A stretch of 11,551 nucleotides of DNA, from contig DMPC01000134.1 of assembly GCA_003456155.1 (NCBI GenBank), forward strand, positions 1 through 11,551, written 5' to 3'. Each line of letters starts with the position of its first letter. The first letter of the stretch is position 1. Below are positions 5,730-10,634 of the stretch, in pieces. A program made the translations under genes and the position numbers. The stretch comes from Actinomycetota bacterium (GTDB lineage: Bacteria; Actinomycetota; Actinomycetes; S36-B12). The notes beneath the pieces were generated by a model that worked only from the letters and a program-made list of their open reading frames with translations, was not told where the DNA came from and did not search any database.

Positions 5730-5763
5730 GGACGACAACGGGATGAAAGCGCATACCTCCGTG

Positions 5764-6699
5764 TCAGCAGACCACCCGCAGGGCCTCCGGGATGGACGTG
5801 AAGGCCACCTCCGTGACGTCGCCCACCCCCTCGCCGTCGATCTGGAAGGACACTGGTCGCGATGCCGTCACCCGGAAGGCCGCCTGGTCATGCCAGGTGA
5901 CCAGTGCCCCCCGGGCGTCCCAGGTGCCGCCCCCGCGCAGCAGGCGGGTCGCCGCGACGAGGGCGGTCGGGATCCGTAGACGCCGAAGGGCGAACACATC
6001 CAGGCCGGTGTCGAACGACGCGTCGGGGCAGGGGTTGATGGGGAGGTTGCCGAGGTAGGTCCAGGGGGCAGAGTTCTGGACGAAGGCCAGGAAGGCATGG
6101 TCGATCGTCTCGGGTGCACCGGGGCCGAATCGGGTCAAGGTCAGCGCAGGGTGCTTGCGGTCAGTCTGGCGGAAGTAGGCATGGAGGGTGGTCGTCACGT
6201 ACCGCAGCGGGGTCGCCGCATGCCCCGCGGCCCGGTGCCGCTCCATCGCGGCGATGATCTCGGCATCGATGCCGAGACCGGCATTGGCGAGGAACCAGCG
6301 CTCATCGGCGCGACCGAGACCGATGGTCCGCGAAGACCCATTCCGCAGGCTCTCCAGGAGCAGGCCGGTCGCCTCGACCGGATCATTGGGCAGTCCGAGT
6401 GAGCGCGCGAACACATTGGCACTGCCGCCCGGCACCGTGGCCAGCATGGGCACGTCCGGGCCCGGGCCCTCGGCCAGCAGGCCGTTCGTCACCTCGTTGA
6501 CGACGCCGTCGCCACCGAGGGTCACCACGACATCGACCTGCGCGGCCCGCGCCCGCTCGCCGAGGAGCTGTCCGTGTCCTCGATGCGTCGTGACGGTGAC
6601 GTCCAGGTCGAGCTCGGCCGAGAAGGCGTGCACGATGACATCGACGACGCGGGGAGATGTGGTGGTCGCCCGGGGATTCACCACAAGAAGACCGCGCAC
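5764..6699 (-). CDS. Diacylglycerol kinase family lipid kinase
   Basis: A 311-residue protein of the DAGK/YegS lipid kinase family. The N-terminal catalytic domain has the opening VVNPRA (6-11), the nucleotide-binding signature TLGGDGVVNEV with GGDG at 62-65, and PGGSANVFARSLGLP around residue 90. The C-terminal beta-sandwich half has ANAGLGIDAEI and a closing FQIDGEG motif. Such enzymes phosphorylate diacylglycerol or related lipids with ATP at the membrane; the exact lipid cannot be told. No membrane segment is seen. GTG 6699 is chosen because MRGLLVVNPRA is the family start, and a TAGGCT box ends seven bases before it. The gene follows whiB1 as Rv3218 does in M. tuberculosis. Its 3' end faces the whiB1 upstream region with no clear terminator. 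Confidence 0.92.
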   Translation of the reverse strand: MRGLLVVNPRATTTSPRVVDVIVHAFSAELDLDVTVTTHRGHGQLLGERARAAQVDVVVTLGGDGVVNEVTNGLLAEGPGPDVPMLATVPGGSANVFARSLGLPNDPVEATGLLLESLRNGSSRTIGLGRADERWFLANAGLGIDAEIIAAMERHRAAGHAATPLRYVTTTLHAYFRQTDRKHPALTLTRFGPGAPETIDHAFLAFVQNSAPWTYLGNLPINPCPDASFDTGLDVFALRRLRIPTALVAATRLLRGGGTWDARGALVTWHDQAAFRVTASRPVSFQIDGEGVGDVTEVAFTSIPEALRVVC

Positions 6700-6706
6700 G
6701 CAGGCG

Positions 6707-6712
6707 AGCCTA
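6707..6712 (-). promoter_or_regulatory. Candidate -10 box, leaderless lipid kinase transcript
   Basis: TAGGCT on the minus strand, preceded by AC, ends seven bases before GTG 6699. No Shine-Dalgarno sequence lies between them. Confidence 0.5.
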
Positions 6713-6742
6713 GTCGCGTGCGGATCGCCTCCACGTCCGCGC

Positions 6743-6748
6743 TACGTT
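6743..6748 (+). promoter_or_regulatory. Candidate -10 box, leaderless membrane protein transcript
   Basis: TACGTT, preceded by GC, ends six bases before GTG 6755. It forms a compact divergent promoter with the lipid kinase box 30 bases away. Confidence 0.5.
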
Positions 6749-6754
6749 GTGAGC

Positions 6755-7174
6755 GTGACGAGCAGACCCTCGGCCATCGTGACCCTGGCGGCGATCGCGG
6801 GCCTGCAGGGGCTGCTGTTCATCGGCTACGCGGTGTTCGATGTCGTGGAGGCCGTGCGGGTCGGCATCACGGGGCCGGCTGAGGTGTCCAATCCCGCTGC
6901 GCTCGTGGGTCTAATCGCCATCACTGCTGGCTTCGGTGCCGGCCTGCTGTGGGTGTCCTGGGGCTGGTGGCGGGTTCGAAGCTGGGCTCGATCCCCGTTC
7001 CTGGTGGCCCAGATCGTGCTGGGCCTGATCGGCTATGACTTCTCACAGTCGGGCGAGAATACGCAGCGGACGATCGGGCAGGCGCTCATCGTCGTCGCCG
7101 TCGTGGGCATTGTCCTGGCGTTCCTCCCCTCTGTCCGGCGCGTGCTCGACGCGGAGGAGTCGACGGGTAACTAG
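6755..7174 (+). CDS. Small four-helix integral membrane protein (Rv3217c-like)
   Basis: A 139-residue membrane protein of unknown function. Four hydrophobic segments are seen at about 8-30, 47-67, 80-95 and 108-125. A positively charged, tryptophan-rich loop (WGWWRVRSWARSP, 69-81) lies between the second and third. The tail is charged (RRVLDAEESTGN). The motif RSWARSPFLVAQIVLGLIGYD is typical of a conserved actinobacterial membrane family, and M. tuberculosis has a similar small membrane protein (Rv3217c) next to the lipid kinase Rv3218. The frame stays open far upstream, opposite the lipid kinase gene, but GTG 6755 is the true start by its promoter box and by the membrane segment beginning right after it. 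The stop TAG shares CTAG with the stop of the convergent sigma factor gene. Confidence 0.85.
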   Translation: MTSRPSAIVTLAAIAGLQGLLFIGYAVFDVVEAVRVGITGPAEVSNPAALVGLIAITAGFGAGLLWVSWGWWRVRSWARSPFLVAQIVLGLIGYDFSQSGENTQRTIGQALIVVAVVGIVLAFLPSVRRVLDAEESTGN

Positions 7175-7959
7175 CCCTGCGCCATCCCGTCACGAAGCGA
7201 CGCCAGCGTCCGGGCCAGAAGACGCGACACGTGCATCTGGGAGATGCCCAGAGCCTCGGCGATCTGGGACTGGCTCATGCCCTGGAAGAAGCGCATCTGC
7301 AGGATTGCACGCTCCCGATCCGGCAGAGCCTCGATGAGCGGCCGCAGCGTCTCCCGATCGTCGATCGACTCGAAGCCCTCGTCCATCGATCCGAGGGTGC
7401 TCAATGCCGAGGGGATCGAGTCGTCGTCGGGGGTGCCGTGGAGGGAGTCGGCCGCATACGCGGTCCGCGCATCCAGCGCATCGAGGATGTCGGCCTCACT
7501 GACCTCGAGTGCAGCGGCCAGCTCGCGCACGGTCGGTGCGCGGTGGAGTTCCAGGGTCAGGCGGTCGGAGCACTCCGTCACCTGCGCCTGAAGCACCTGC
7601 AGGCGACGGGGGACATGCAGCGCCCAGGTGCGGTCACGGAAGTGCCGCTTGATCTCCCCGAGGATGGTGGGAGTCGCATAGGTGGACAGCTCCAGGCCAC
7701 GAGACGGGTCGAAGCCGTCGATCGCCTTGATGAGGCCGACCGTGCCGACCTGCACAAGGTCGTCCATGTCCTCGCCCCGATCGCGGTAGCGCCGGGCAAG
7801 GTGGTGGACCAGCGGCAGGTGCATGGTGATGAGCTCATCGCGCAGCACCCCCCGACGAGGATCGTCAGGGGCCATCTGCTCCAGCGCCGCCCACATGGCG
7901 TGCTCATGCTGGCGCTGGGCATCCGTCCAGCGGCCGCTGCTCGTCTCCTCGAGCGTCAC
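7171..7959 (-). CDS. sigF: Stress sigma factor of the SigF/SigB family
   Basis: A 262-residue group 3 sigma factor. Region 2 is at about 45-118: LVHHLARRYRDRGEDMDDLVQ, then GLIKAIDGFDPSRG and the promoter-melting segment ending GEIKRHFRDRTW. Region 3 contains APTVRELAAALEVSEADI. Region 4 near the C terminus carries LPDRERAILQMRFF and the helix-turn-helix SQSQIAEALGISQMHVSRLL. It resembles M. tuberculosis SigF in length and motifs. The frame is open further upstream, but GTG 7959 is taken as the start because it overlaps the stop of the anti-sigma gene (GTGA) and the family sequence begins after it. The overlap suggests coupled synthesis with its inhibitor. SigF-type factors control general stress or stationary-phase genes. 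It ends tail-to-tail with the membrane protein gene. Confidence 0.92.
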   Translation of the reverse strand: MTLEETSSGRWTDAQRQHEHAMWAALEQMAPDDPRRGVLRDELITMHLPLVHHLARRYRDRGEDMDDLVQVGTVGLIKAIDGFDPSRGLELSTYATPTILGEIKRHFRDRTWALHVPRRLQVLQAQVTECSDRLTLELHRAPTVRELAAALEVSEADILDALDARTAYAADSLHGTPDDDSIPSALSTLGSMDEGFESIDDRETLRPLIEALPDRERAILQMRFFQGMSQSQIAEALGISQMHVSRLLARTLASLRDGMAQG

Positions 7960-8333
7960 ACGTCCACCAGGCCGCGGCTGGCCGTCAGGCCGATGGTCAT
8001 GACGCCGTCTCCGACGGACGAGTGCGCGCTGTCGACGAGTGCGGCGAGGACGGTCCAGCTGAAGGTCGTCGTCGAAGGAGGCTCGGTGGCCTGCGTCGGT
8101 GCGGCGACCGTGGCCTGCAGGGTGTAGCCGTCGACCAGGAAAGTGCAGGTCACGTCCGCACCGGGCACCGCCGCGAGCAGGACCTGGGTCACCGCCTCGT
8201 CGACCGCCAGGCGGACGTCCTCGAGCTGGTCGAGGGGCAGGTCGGCACGAGCGGCCATCGCGGCCGCGACGGTGCGGGCCAGCGCCACGTTTCTCGTGTC
8301 GGCAGCGAAGGTGACGGTCACTTTGTCGGTCAC
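7956..8333 (-). CDS. rsbW: RsbW/UsfX-type anti-sigma factor
   Basis: A 125-residue GHKL-fold protein placed just before the SigF gene, which it should bind and inhibit. The helix DQLEDVRLAVDEAVTQ (35-50) is the N-box region, with Gln50 where the family has the metal-binding Asn. FSWTVLAALVDS and the last strand MTIGLTASR match mycobacterial UsfX. The DxGxG ATP loop of Bacillus RsbW is not visible, so kinase activity is doubtful; UsfX as I recall it also departs from the classic boxes. GTG 8333 is preceded by GGGAGG about five bases upstream. No RsbV-type antagonist is in the window. The stop overlaps the sigma gene start by four bases. Confidence 0.88.
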   Translation of the reverse strand: MTDKVTVTFAADTRNVALARTVAAAMAARADLPLDQLEDVRLAVDEAVTQVLLAAVPGADVTCTFLVDGYTLQATVAAPTQATEPPSTTTFSWTVLAALVDSAHSSVGDGVMTIGLTASRGLVDV

Positions 8334-8358
8334 GGGTACCTCCCACGGTTGCCCTCAC

Positions 8359-8364
8359 ACCCTA
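8359..8364 (-). promoter_or_regulatory. Candidate -10 box of the rsbW-sigF operon
   Basis: TAGGGT on the minus strand lies in the 46-base gap between the acetyltransferase stop and the rsbW start. It leaves a leader of about 20 bases with a GGGAGG ribosome site. Its 12-base context CCGCCTAGGGTG is identical to that before the acetyltransferase gene. Confidence 0.5.
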
Positions 8365-8379
8365 GGCGGATCCCTGCCC

Positions 8380-8889
8380 TCAGTCCCCGTCTTGGCCGGA
8401 ACCGGCGGCCAGGCGTCCCAGGGCCTCCCCGGTCACCCGCTGGACGGTCCATTCGTCCATCGGGACCGCCCCGATGCTCCGGTAGAAGCCCAGGGCGGGT
8501 TCGTTCCAGTCGAGCACCCACCACTCCAGGCGCCCGTAGTCCTTCTCGACGCACTCCTGTGCGAGCGTCGCGAGGAGGGCCTTGCCATAGCCGCTCCCAC
8601 GCAGCTCGGGTCGCACGTAGAGATCCTCGAGGTAGAGACCATGCTGTCCGAGCCAGGTGGAGAAGTTGAGGAACCACAGAGCGAATCCGCCCAGCGTGTA
8701 CCCGTCTGCCTGGTGCTCGACGACGTGGGCGAACACCTTGGGGTCGGGGCCGAAGAGAGCCTCGTGGAACTGCTCGTCGGTCGCCACGGCCTCGTCGAGG
8801 GCCCTCTCGTACTCCGCGAGGTCGCGGACCATCTGAAGGATCTCGGGAATGTCGTCGGGCCTGGCGCGCCGGATGAGTTCTGAAGCCAT
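8380..8889 (-). CDS. GNAT acetyltransferase, polyamine/thialysine type
   Basis: A 169-residue GNAT enzyme of the group containing spermidine/spermine N1-acetyltransferase and thialysine N-epsilon-acetyltransferase. Group marks are IRRARPDDIPEILQMVRDLAEYE at the start (two pieces, 6-28), LYLEDLYVRPELRGSGYGKA with the RGSGYG CoA loop, WWVLDWNEPALGFYRSIGA, and MDEW near the end. In this group the enzyme acetylates the terminal amine of small polyamines or lysine analogues; the substrate here is inferred from the family only. ATG 8889 is the natural start, with a TAGGGT box ending six bases before it and no Shine-Dalgarno sequence. The gene lies upstream of rsbW-sigF on the same strand, 46 bases away, and may partly read into them. 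Confidence 0.88.
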   Translation of the reverse strand: MASELIRRARPDDIPEILQMVRDLAEYERALDEAVATDEQFHEALFGPDPKVFAHVVEHQADGYTLGGFALWFLNFSTWLGQHGLYLEDLYVRPELRGSGYGKALLATLAQECVEKDYGRLEWWVLDWNEPALGFYRSIGAVPMDEWTVQRVTGEALGRLAAGSGQDGD

Positions 8890-8895
8890 GGCGCC

Positions 8896-8901
8896 ACCCT
8901 A
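8896..8901 (-). promoter_or_regulatory. Candidate -10 box, leaderless acetyltransferase transcript
   Basis: TAGGGT on the minus strand ends six bases before ATG 8889. It sits in the 69-base gap between this gene and the end of sodX. No -35 box is recognised. Confidence 0.5.
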
Positions 8902-8958
8902 GGCGGGGCACCCCCACCCACCCCCGTCCGTCCGCCGAGAGGCCTCGGATGGTTGCGC

Positions 8959-9297
8959 TCAGCCGCCCTCCACCGGCGTGTCGCGACCATTCGATGCCTG
9001 TCGGCGGGGATCGCGTCCGTAGCGAAACCACAGGCGTCCGACGATCTGATCCTGTCTGACGGCTCCGAAGGAGCGGCTGTCGTCGCTGGCCGCGGGATTG
9101 TCGCCCATCACCCACCAGCCTGCGTCGACGTTGCGCTCGATGCGCTTGACGATGCGCAGGTCCGGACGCGTCGGATGGATGAGGAGGACGACGTCACCGG
9201 CGCGGACGGACCGGGTCCGGCGCACGACCCACCACTCACCGTTGGTCAGCGTGGGTTCCATGGACGGGCCGACGATTCGGACCCTGGTGAGCGGCAT
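8959..9297 (-). CDS. sodX: Nickel-type superoxide dismutase maturation protease
   Basis: A 112-residue S26 signal-peptidase-like protease that should cut the leader from Ni-SOD and expose the His that binds nickel. The catalytic serine is Ser12 in VGPSMEPTL and the general base lysine is Lys51 in RIVKRIE. The GDNPAASDDSR box is at 65-75. There is no N-terminal membrane anchor, unlike secretory signal peptidases, which agrees with cytoplasmic processing of SOD. The frame is open upstream through the sodN region, but ATG 9297 (or GTG 9300) is the start because the family motif VRIVGPSMEPT begins there and AGGATGGGG lies before it. The gene is divergent from sodN with 114 bases between, the standard arrangement for this pair. 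Confidence 0.92.
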   Translation of the reverse strand: MPLTRVRIVGPSMEPTLTNGEWWVVRRTRSVRAGDVVLLIHPTRPDLRIVKRIERNVDAGWWVMGDNPAASDDSRSFGAVRQDQIVGRLWFRYGRDPRRQASNGRDTPVEGG

Positions 9298-9351
9298 CAC
9301 AGCCCCATCCTGCCGTGGGCACGGTCGGGTGCCGAGCGAGCGCGACGGCGC

Positions 9352-9357
9352 TATCGT
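9352..9357 (+). promoter_or_regulatory. Candidate -10 box of sodN
   Basis: TATCGT preceded by GC, the same hexamer as upstream of pdtaS. It implies a leader of about 48 bases, with AAGGAG at 9396-9401 as ribosome site for ATG 9412. Arms GGGCAGA (9360-9366) and TCTGCCC (9381-9387) just downstream could form an operator or leader stem. Confidence 0.45.
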
Positions 9358-9411
9358 GTGGGCAGACACATGACCCACGATCTGCCCGACTATCCAAGGA
9401 GTCATCTCGAC

Positions 9412-9819
9412 ATGAGCCTCTTCGCCACACTGCTCGCACCGCGCACCAGCGCATACGCCCACTGCGACCTCCCCTGCGGCGTCTACGACCCCGCTCAGGC
9501 CCGGCTGGAGGCAGAGTCCGTCAAGGCGTGCATGGAGAAGCACAACGCGTCTGACGATCACGACTTCAAGGCCCGCTCCATCACCATCAAGGAGCAGCGC
9601 TCCCAGATGGTGAAGGAGCATCTGTGGGTGCTGTGGACCGACTACTTCAAGCCCCCGCACTTCGAGAAGTACCCGCAGCTCAACGAGCTGTTCAACCAGG
9701 CCACCAAGCTCGCTGGCGCCGGTGGCACCAAGGGCACCTGCGATGTCGCGGTGGCCGATGAGCTGCTCGCGAAGATCGACGAGATCGCGGCGATCTTCTG
9801 GGAGACCAAGAAGGCCTAG
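9412..9819 (+). CDS. sodN: Nickel superoxide dismutase
   Basis: A 135-residue Ni-SOD precursor that converts superoxide to oxygen and hydrogen peroxide in the cytoplasm. A 16-residue leader (MSLFATLLAPRTSAYA) precedes the nickel hook HCDLPCGVY; after cleavage His17, Cys18 and Cys22 become His1, Cys2 and Cys6, the known nickel ligands. The mature part of 119 residues is close to the usual 117. Family sequence continues through YDPAQARLEAESVKACMEK and the helical bundle (HLWVLWTDYFKP). ATG 9412 is chosen by the AAGGAG site ten bases upstream. The processing protease gene sodX is divergent. Ni-SOD is often controlled by nickel through Nur in streptomycetes; no clear Nur site was identified here. 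A strong terminator follows seven bases after the stop. Confidence 0.97.
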   Translation: MSLFATLLAPRTSAYAHCDLPCGVYDPAQARLEAESVKACMEKHNASDDHDFKARSITIKEQRSQMVKEHLWVLWTDYFKPPHFEKYPQLNELFNQATKLAGAGGTKGTCDVAVADELLAKIDEIAAIFWETKKA

Positions 9820-9826
9820 ATCGTCC

Positions 9827-9871
9827 CTGAGGGCTGGGAGCTGTTGCGCTGCGACAGTTCCCAGCCCTCAG
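9827..9871 (+). terminator. Strong stem-loop terminator after sodN
   Basis: Perfect 13-bp arms CTGAGGGCTGGGA (9827-9839) and TCCCAGCCCTCAG (9859-9871). The stem extends inward by a G-U pair and CTGT/ACAG around a nine-base loop. The tail is only mildly T-rich (TCGTTCTCG), as is common in actinobacterial terminators. Confidence 0.88.
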
Positions 9872-9943
9872 TCGTTCTCGTCCTGACCCTGGCTCCATGG
9901 TTCGGGGCTGCGGCCCTGCGTGGAGCGGATCGCGGGTGTGTCA

Positions 9944-9975
9944 CATGGCGGCCTGACCCGGTCCATGGCAGCCTG
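9944..9975. repeat. Imperfect 12-bp direct repeat, 20-bp period
   Basis: CATGGCGGCCTG (9944-9955) and CATGGCAGCCTG (9964-9975) differ at one base and start 20 bases apart, two helix turns, just before the small gene at 9981. Possibly an operator. The rest of 9872-9980 shows no gene. Confidence 0.4.
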
Positions 9976-9980
9976 CGGGT

Positions 9981-10163
9981 ATGGAGGCATCGGAGCGACA
10001 TCGCCGGCTGAGCGAGGTGGTCGAGTGCGGCGATCCCGCTCAGCAGGCCCAGGCCCGCCTGCTGCTCGAGGCTCTGGCCGCCAGGCCCGATGACGCGGCG
10101 GCTCTCGAGGCCGCGGCCCTGCTCGTGGATGCCTACCTGAACGATCCCTACCTGACCCGCTGA
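9981..10163 (+). CDS. Small helical protein of unknown function
   Basis: A possible 60-residue protein that I do not recognise. It is rich in Ala, Leu, Glu and Asp and reads as two or three amphipathic helices (RRLSEVVECGDPAQQAQARL, then AALEAAALLVDAYL), with an acidic character and one cysteine. It ends 27 bases before the DUF3291 gene start. Against it: there is no Shine-Dalgarno sequence and no -10 box at leaderless spacing, and no earlier start exists in the frame. In its favour: a compact protein-like composition and a matching gap in the gene layout on the same strand. The upstream direct repeat may belong to its promoter. The call is tentative. Confidence 0.45.
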   Translation: MEASERHRRLSEVVECGDPAQQAQARLLLEALAARPDDAAALEAAALLVDAYLNDPYLTR

Positions 10164-10178
10164 TGGGCGAGGGACGGC

Positions 10179-10184
10179 GATAAT
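10179..10184 (+). promoter_or_regulatory. Candidate -10 box, leaderless DUF3291 transcript
   Basis: GATAAT ends six bases before GTG 10191, so the transcript should begin at the start codon. There is no convincing ribosome site at a useful distance. Confidence 0.5.
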
Positions 10185-10190
10185 GACGAG

Positions 10191-10625
10191 GTGCCTCTCG
10201 CTCAACTCAACATCGCCGAGGTTCGGTTCCCCCTCACTGATCCCCGCATGGCGGACTTCGTCTCGCAGTTGGCGGACGTCAATGCCGGCGCCGAGGCGGC
10301 TGACGGCTTCATCTGGCGGCTTCGGGATGACGACGGCCCCGGCTCGACGAGTTATCGGATCTTCGACCGCGACGACCTGATCGTGAACCTGTCGGTCTGG
10401 CGGGACCTCGACGCGCTGCGCGCCTACGTGATCGGATTTGCTCAGCATCGCGATGCGCTGAGGGATCGAGCGCGCTGGTTCGAGCGGGCGCAGGAGCCCA
10501 TGACGGTCTGCTGGCCGATCCCGGACGGCCACGTGCCCACGCTGGCCGAGGCAGAGGAGCGGCTGGGGAGGCTGCGCTGCGATGGACCGAGCGATGACGC
10601 CTTCCCCTTCACGCATCGCGGCTAG
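10191..10625 (+). CDS. DUF3291 family protein
   Basis: A 144-residue protein of the DUF3291 family, which has a dimeric alpha-beta barrel fold related to antibiotic-biosynthesis monooxygenases; the function is unknown. Family marks are LAQLNIAEVRFPLTDPRMAD at the start, AADGFIWRL, LIVNLSVWRDLDALRAYV, the H..LRDRARWFE segment, and the C-terminal WPIPDGHVPTLAEAEERL. No catalytic residues can be assigned. GTG 10191 is chosen because PLAQLNIAEVRFPL is the family start and the GATAAT box fits it. The stop TAG at 10623-10625 forms the first three bases of the next gene's candidate -10 box. Confidence 0.87.
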   Translation: MPLAQLNIAEVRFPLTDPRMADFVSQLADVNAGAEAADGFIWRLRDDDGPGSTSYRIFDRDDLIVNLSVWRDLDALRAYVIGFAQHRDALRDRARWFERAQEPMTVCWPIPDGHVPTLAEAEERLGRLRCDGPSDDAFPFTHRG

Positions 10626-10628
10626 TCT
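10623..10628 (+). promoter_or_regulatory. Candidate -10 box overlapping a stop codon
   Basis: TAGTCT, preceded by GGC, ends six bases before ATG 10635. Its first three bases are the stop codon of the DUF3291 gene. It implies a leaderless transcript for the oxidoreductase. Confidence 0.5.
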
Positions 10629-10634
10629 CAGGGC

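Larger units (their letters stand above)
5461..5763 (-). promoter_or_regulatory. Structured upstream region of whiB1
   Basis: No credible gene is seen in these 303 bases between whiB1 and the lipid kinase; the open frames have no family-like sequence. The region holds, from the whiB1 side outward: a GGAG ribosome site, an 8-bp-stem hairpin (5484-5502), a CRP-like palindrome (5502-5521), a 5-bp inverted repeat (5542-5556), twin GGGCCC palindromes (5595-5628), an 11-bp tandem repeat (5674-5695) and an AT-rich stretch with two GATAAT boxes (5714-5729). All are in position to control whiB1, the only gene that starts here. Confidence 0.6.

Noticed and set aside
5711..5731. Plus-strand promoter reading of the AT-rich stretch (TAAATT, GATTAT)
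   Set aside because: No plus-strand gene follows; the next gene is the end of the minus-strand lipid kinase, so a whiB1 promoter on the minus strand is the simpler reading.
5499..5801. Plus-strand open frame of 100 codons in the whiB1 upstream region
   Set aside because: It has no family-like sequence and no ribosome site, and it runs across the palindromes and into the end of the lipid kinase gene.
7231..8127. Plus-strand frame of 298 codons opposite sigF and rsbW
   Set aside because: Shadow of two well-supported genes; no family motif.
8330..9115. Minus-strand frame of 261 codons over the acetyltransferase
   Set aside because: An Arg/Gly-rich alternative frame of a clear GNAT gene.
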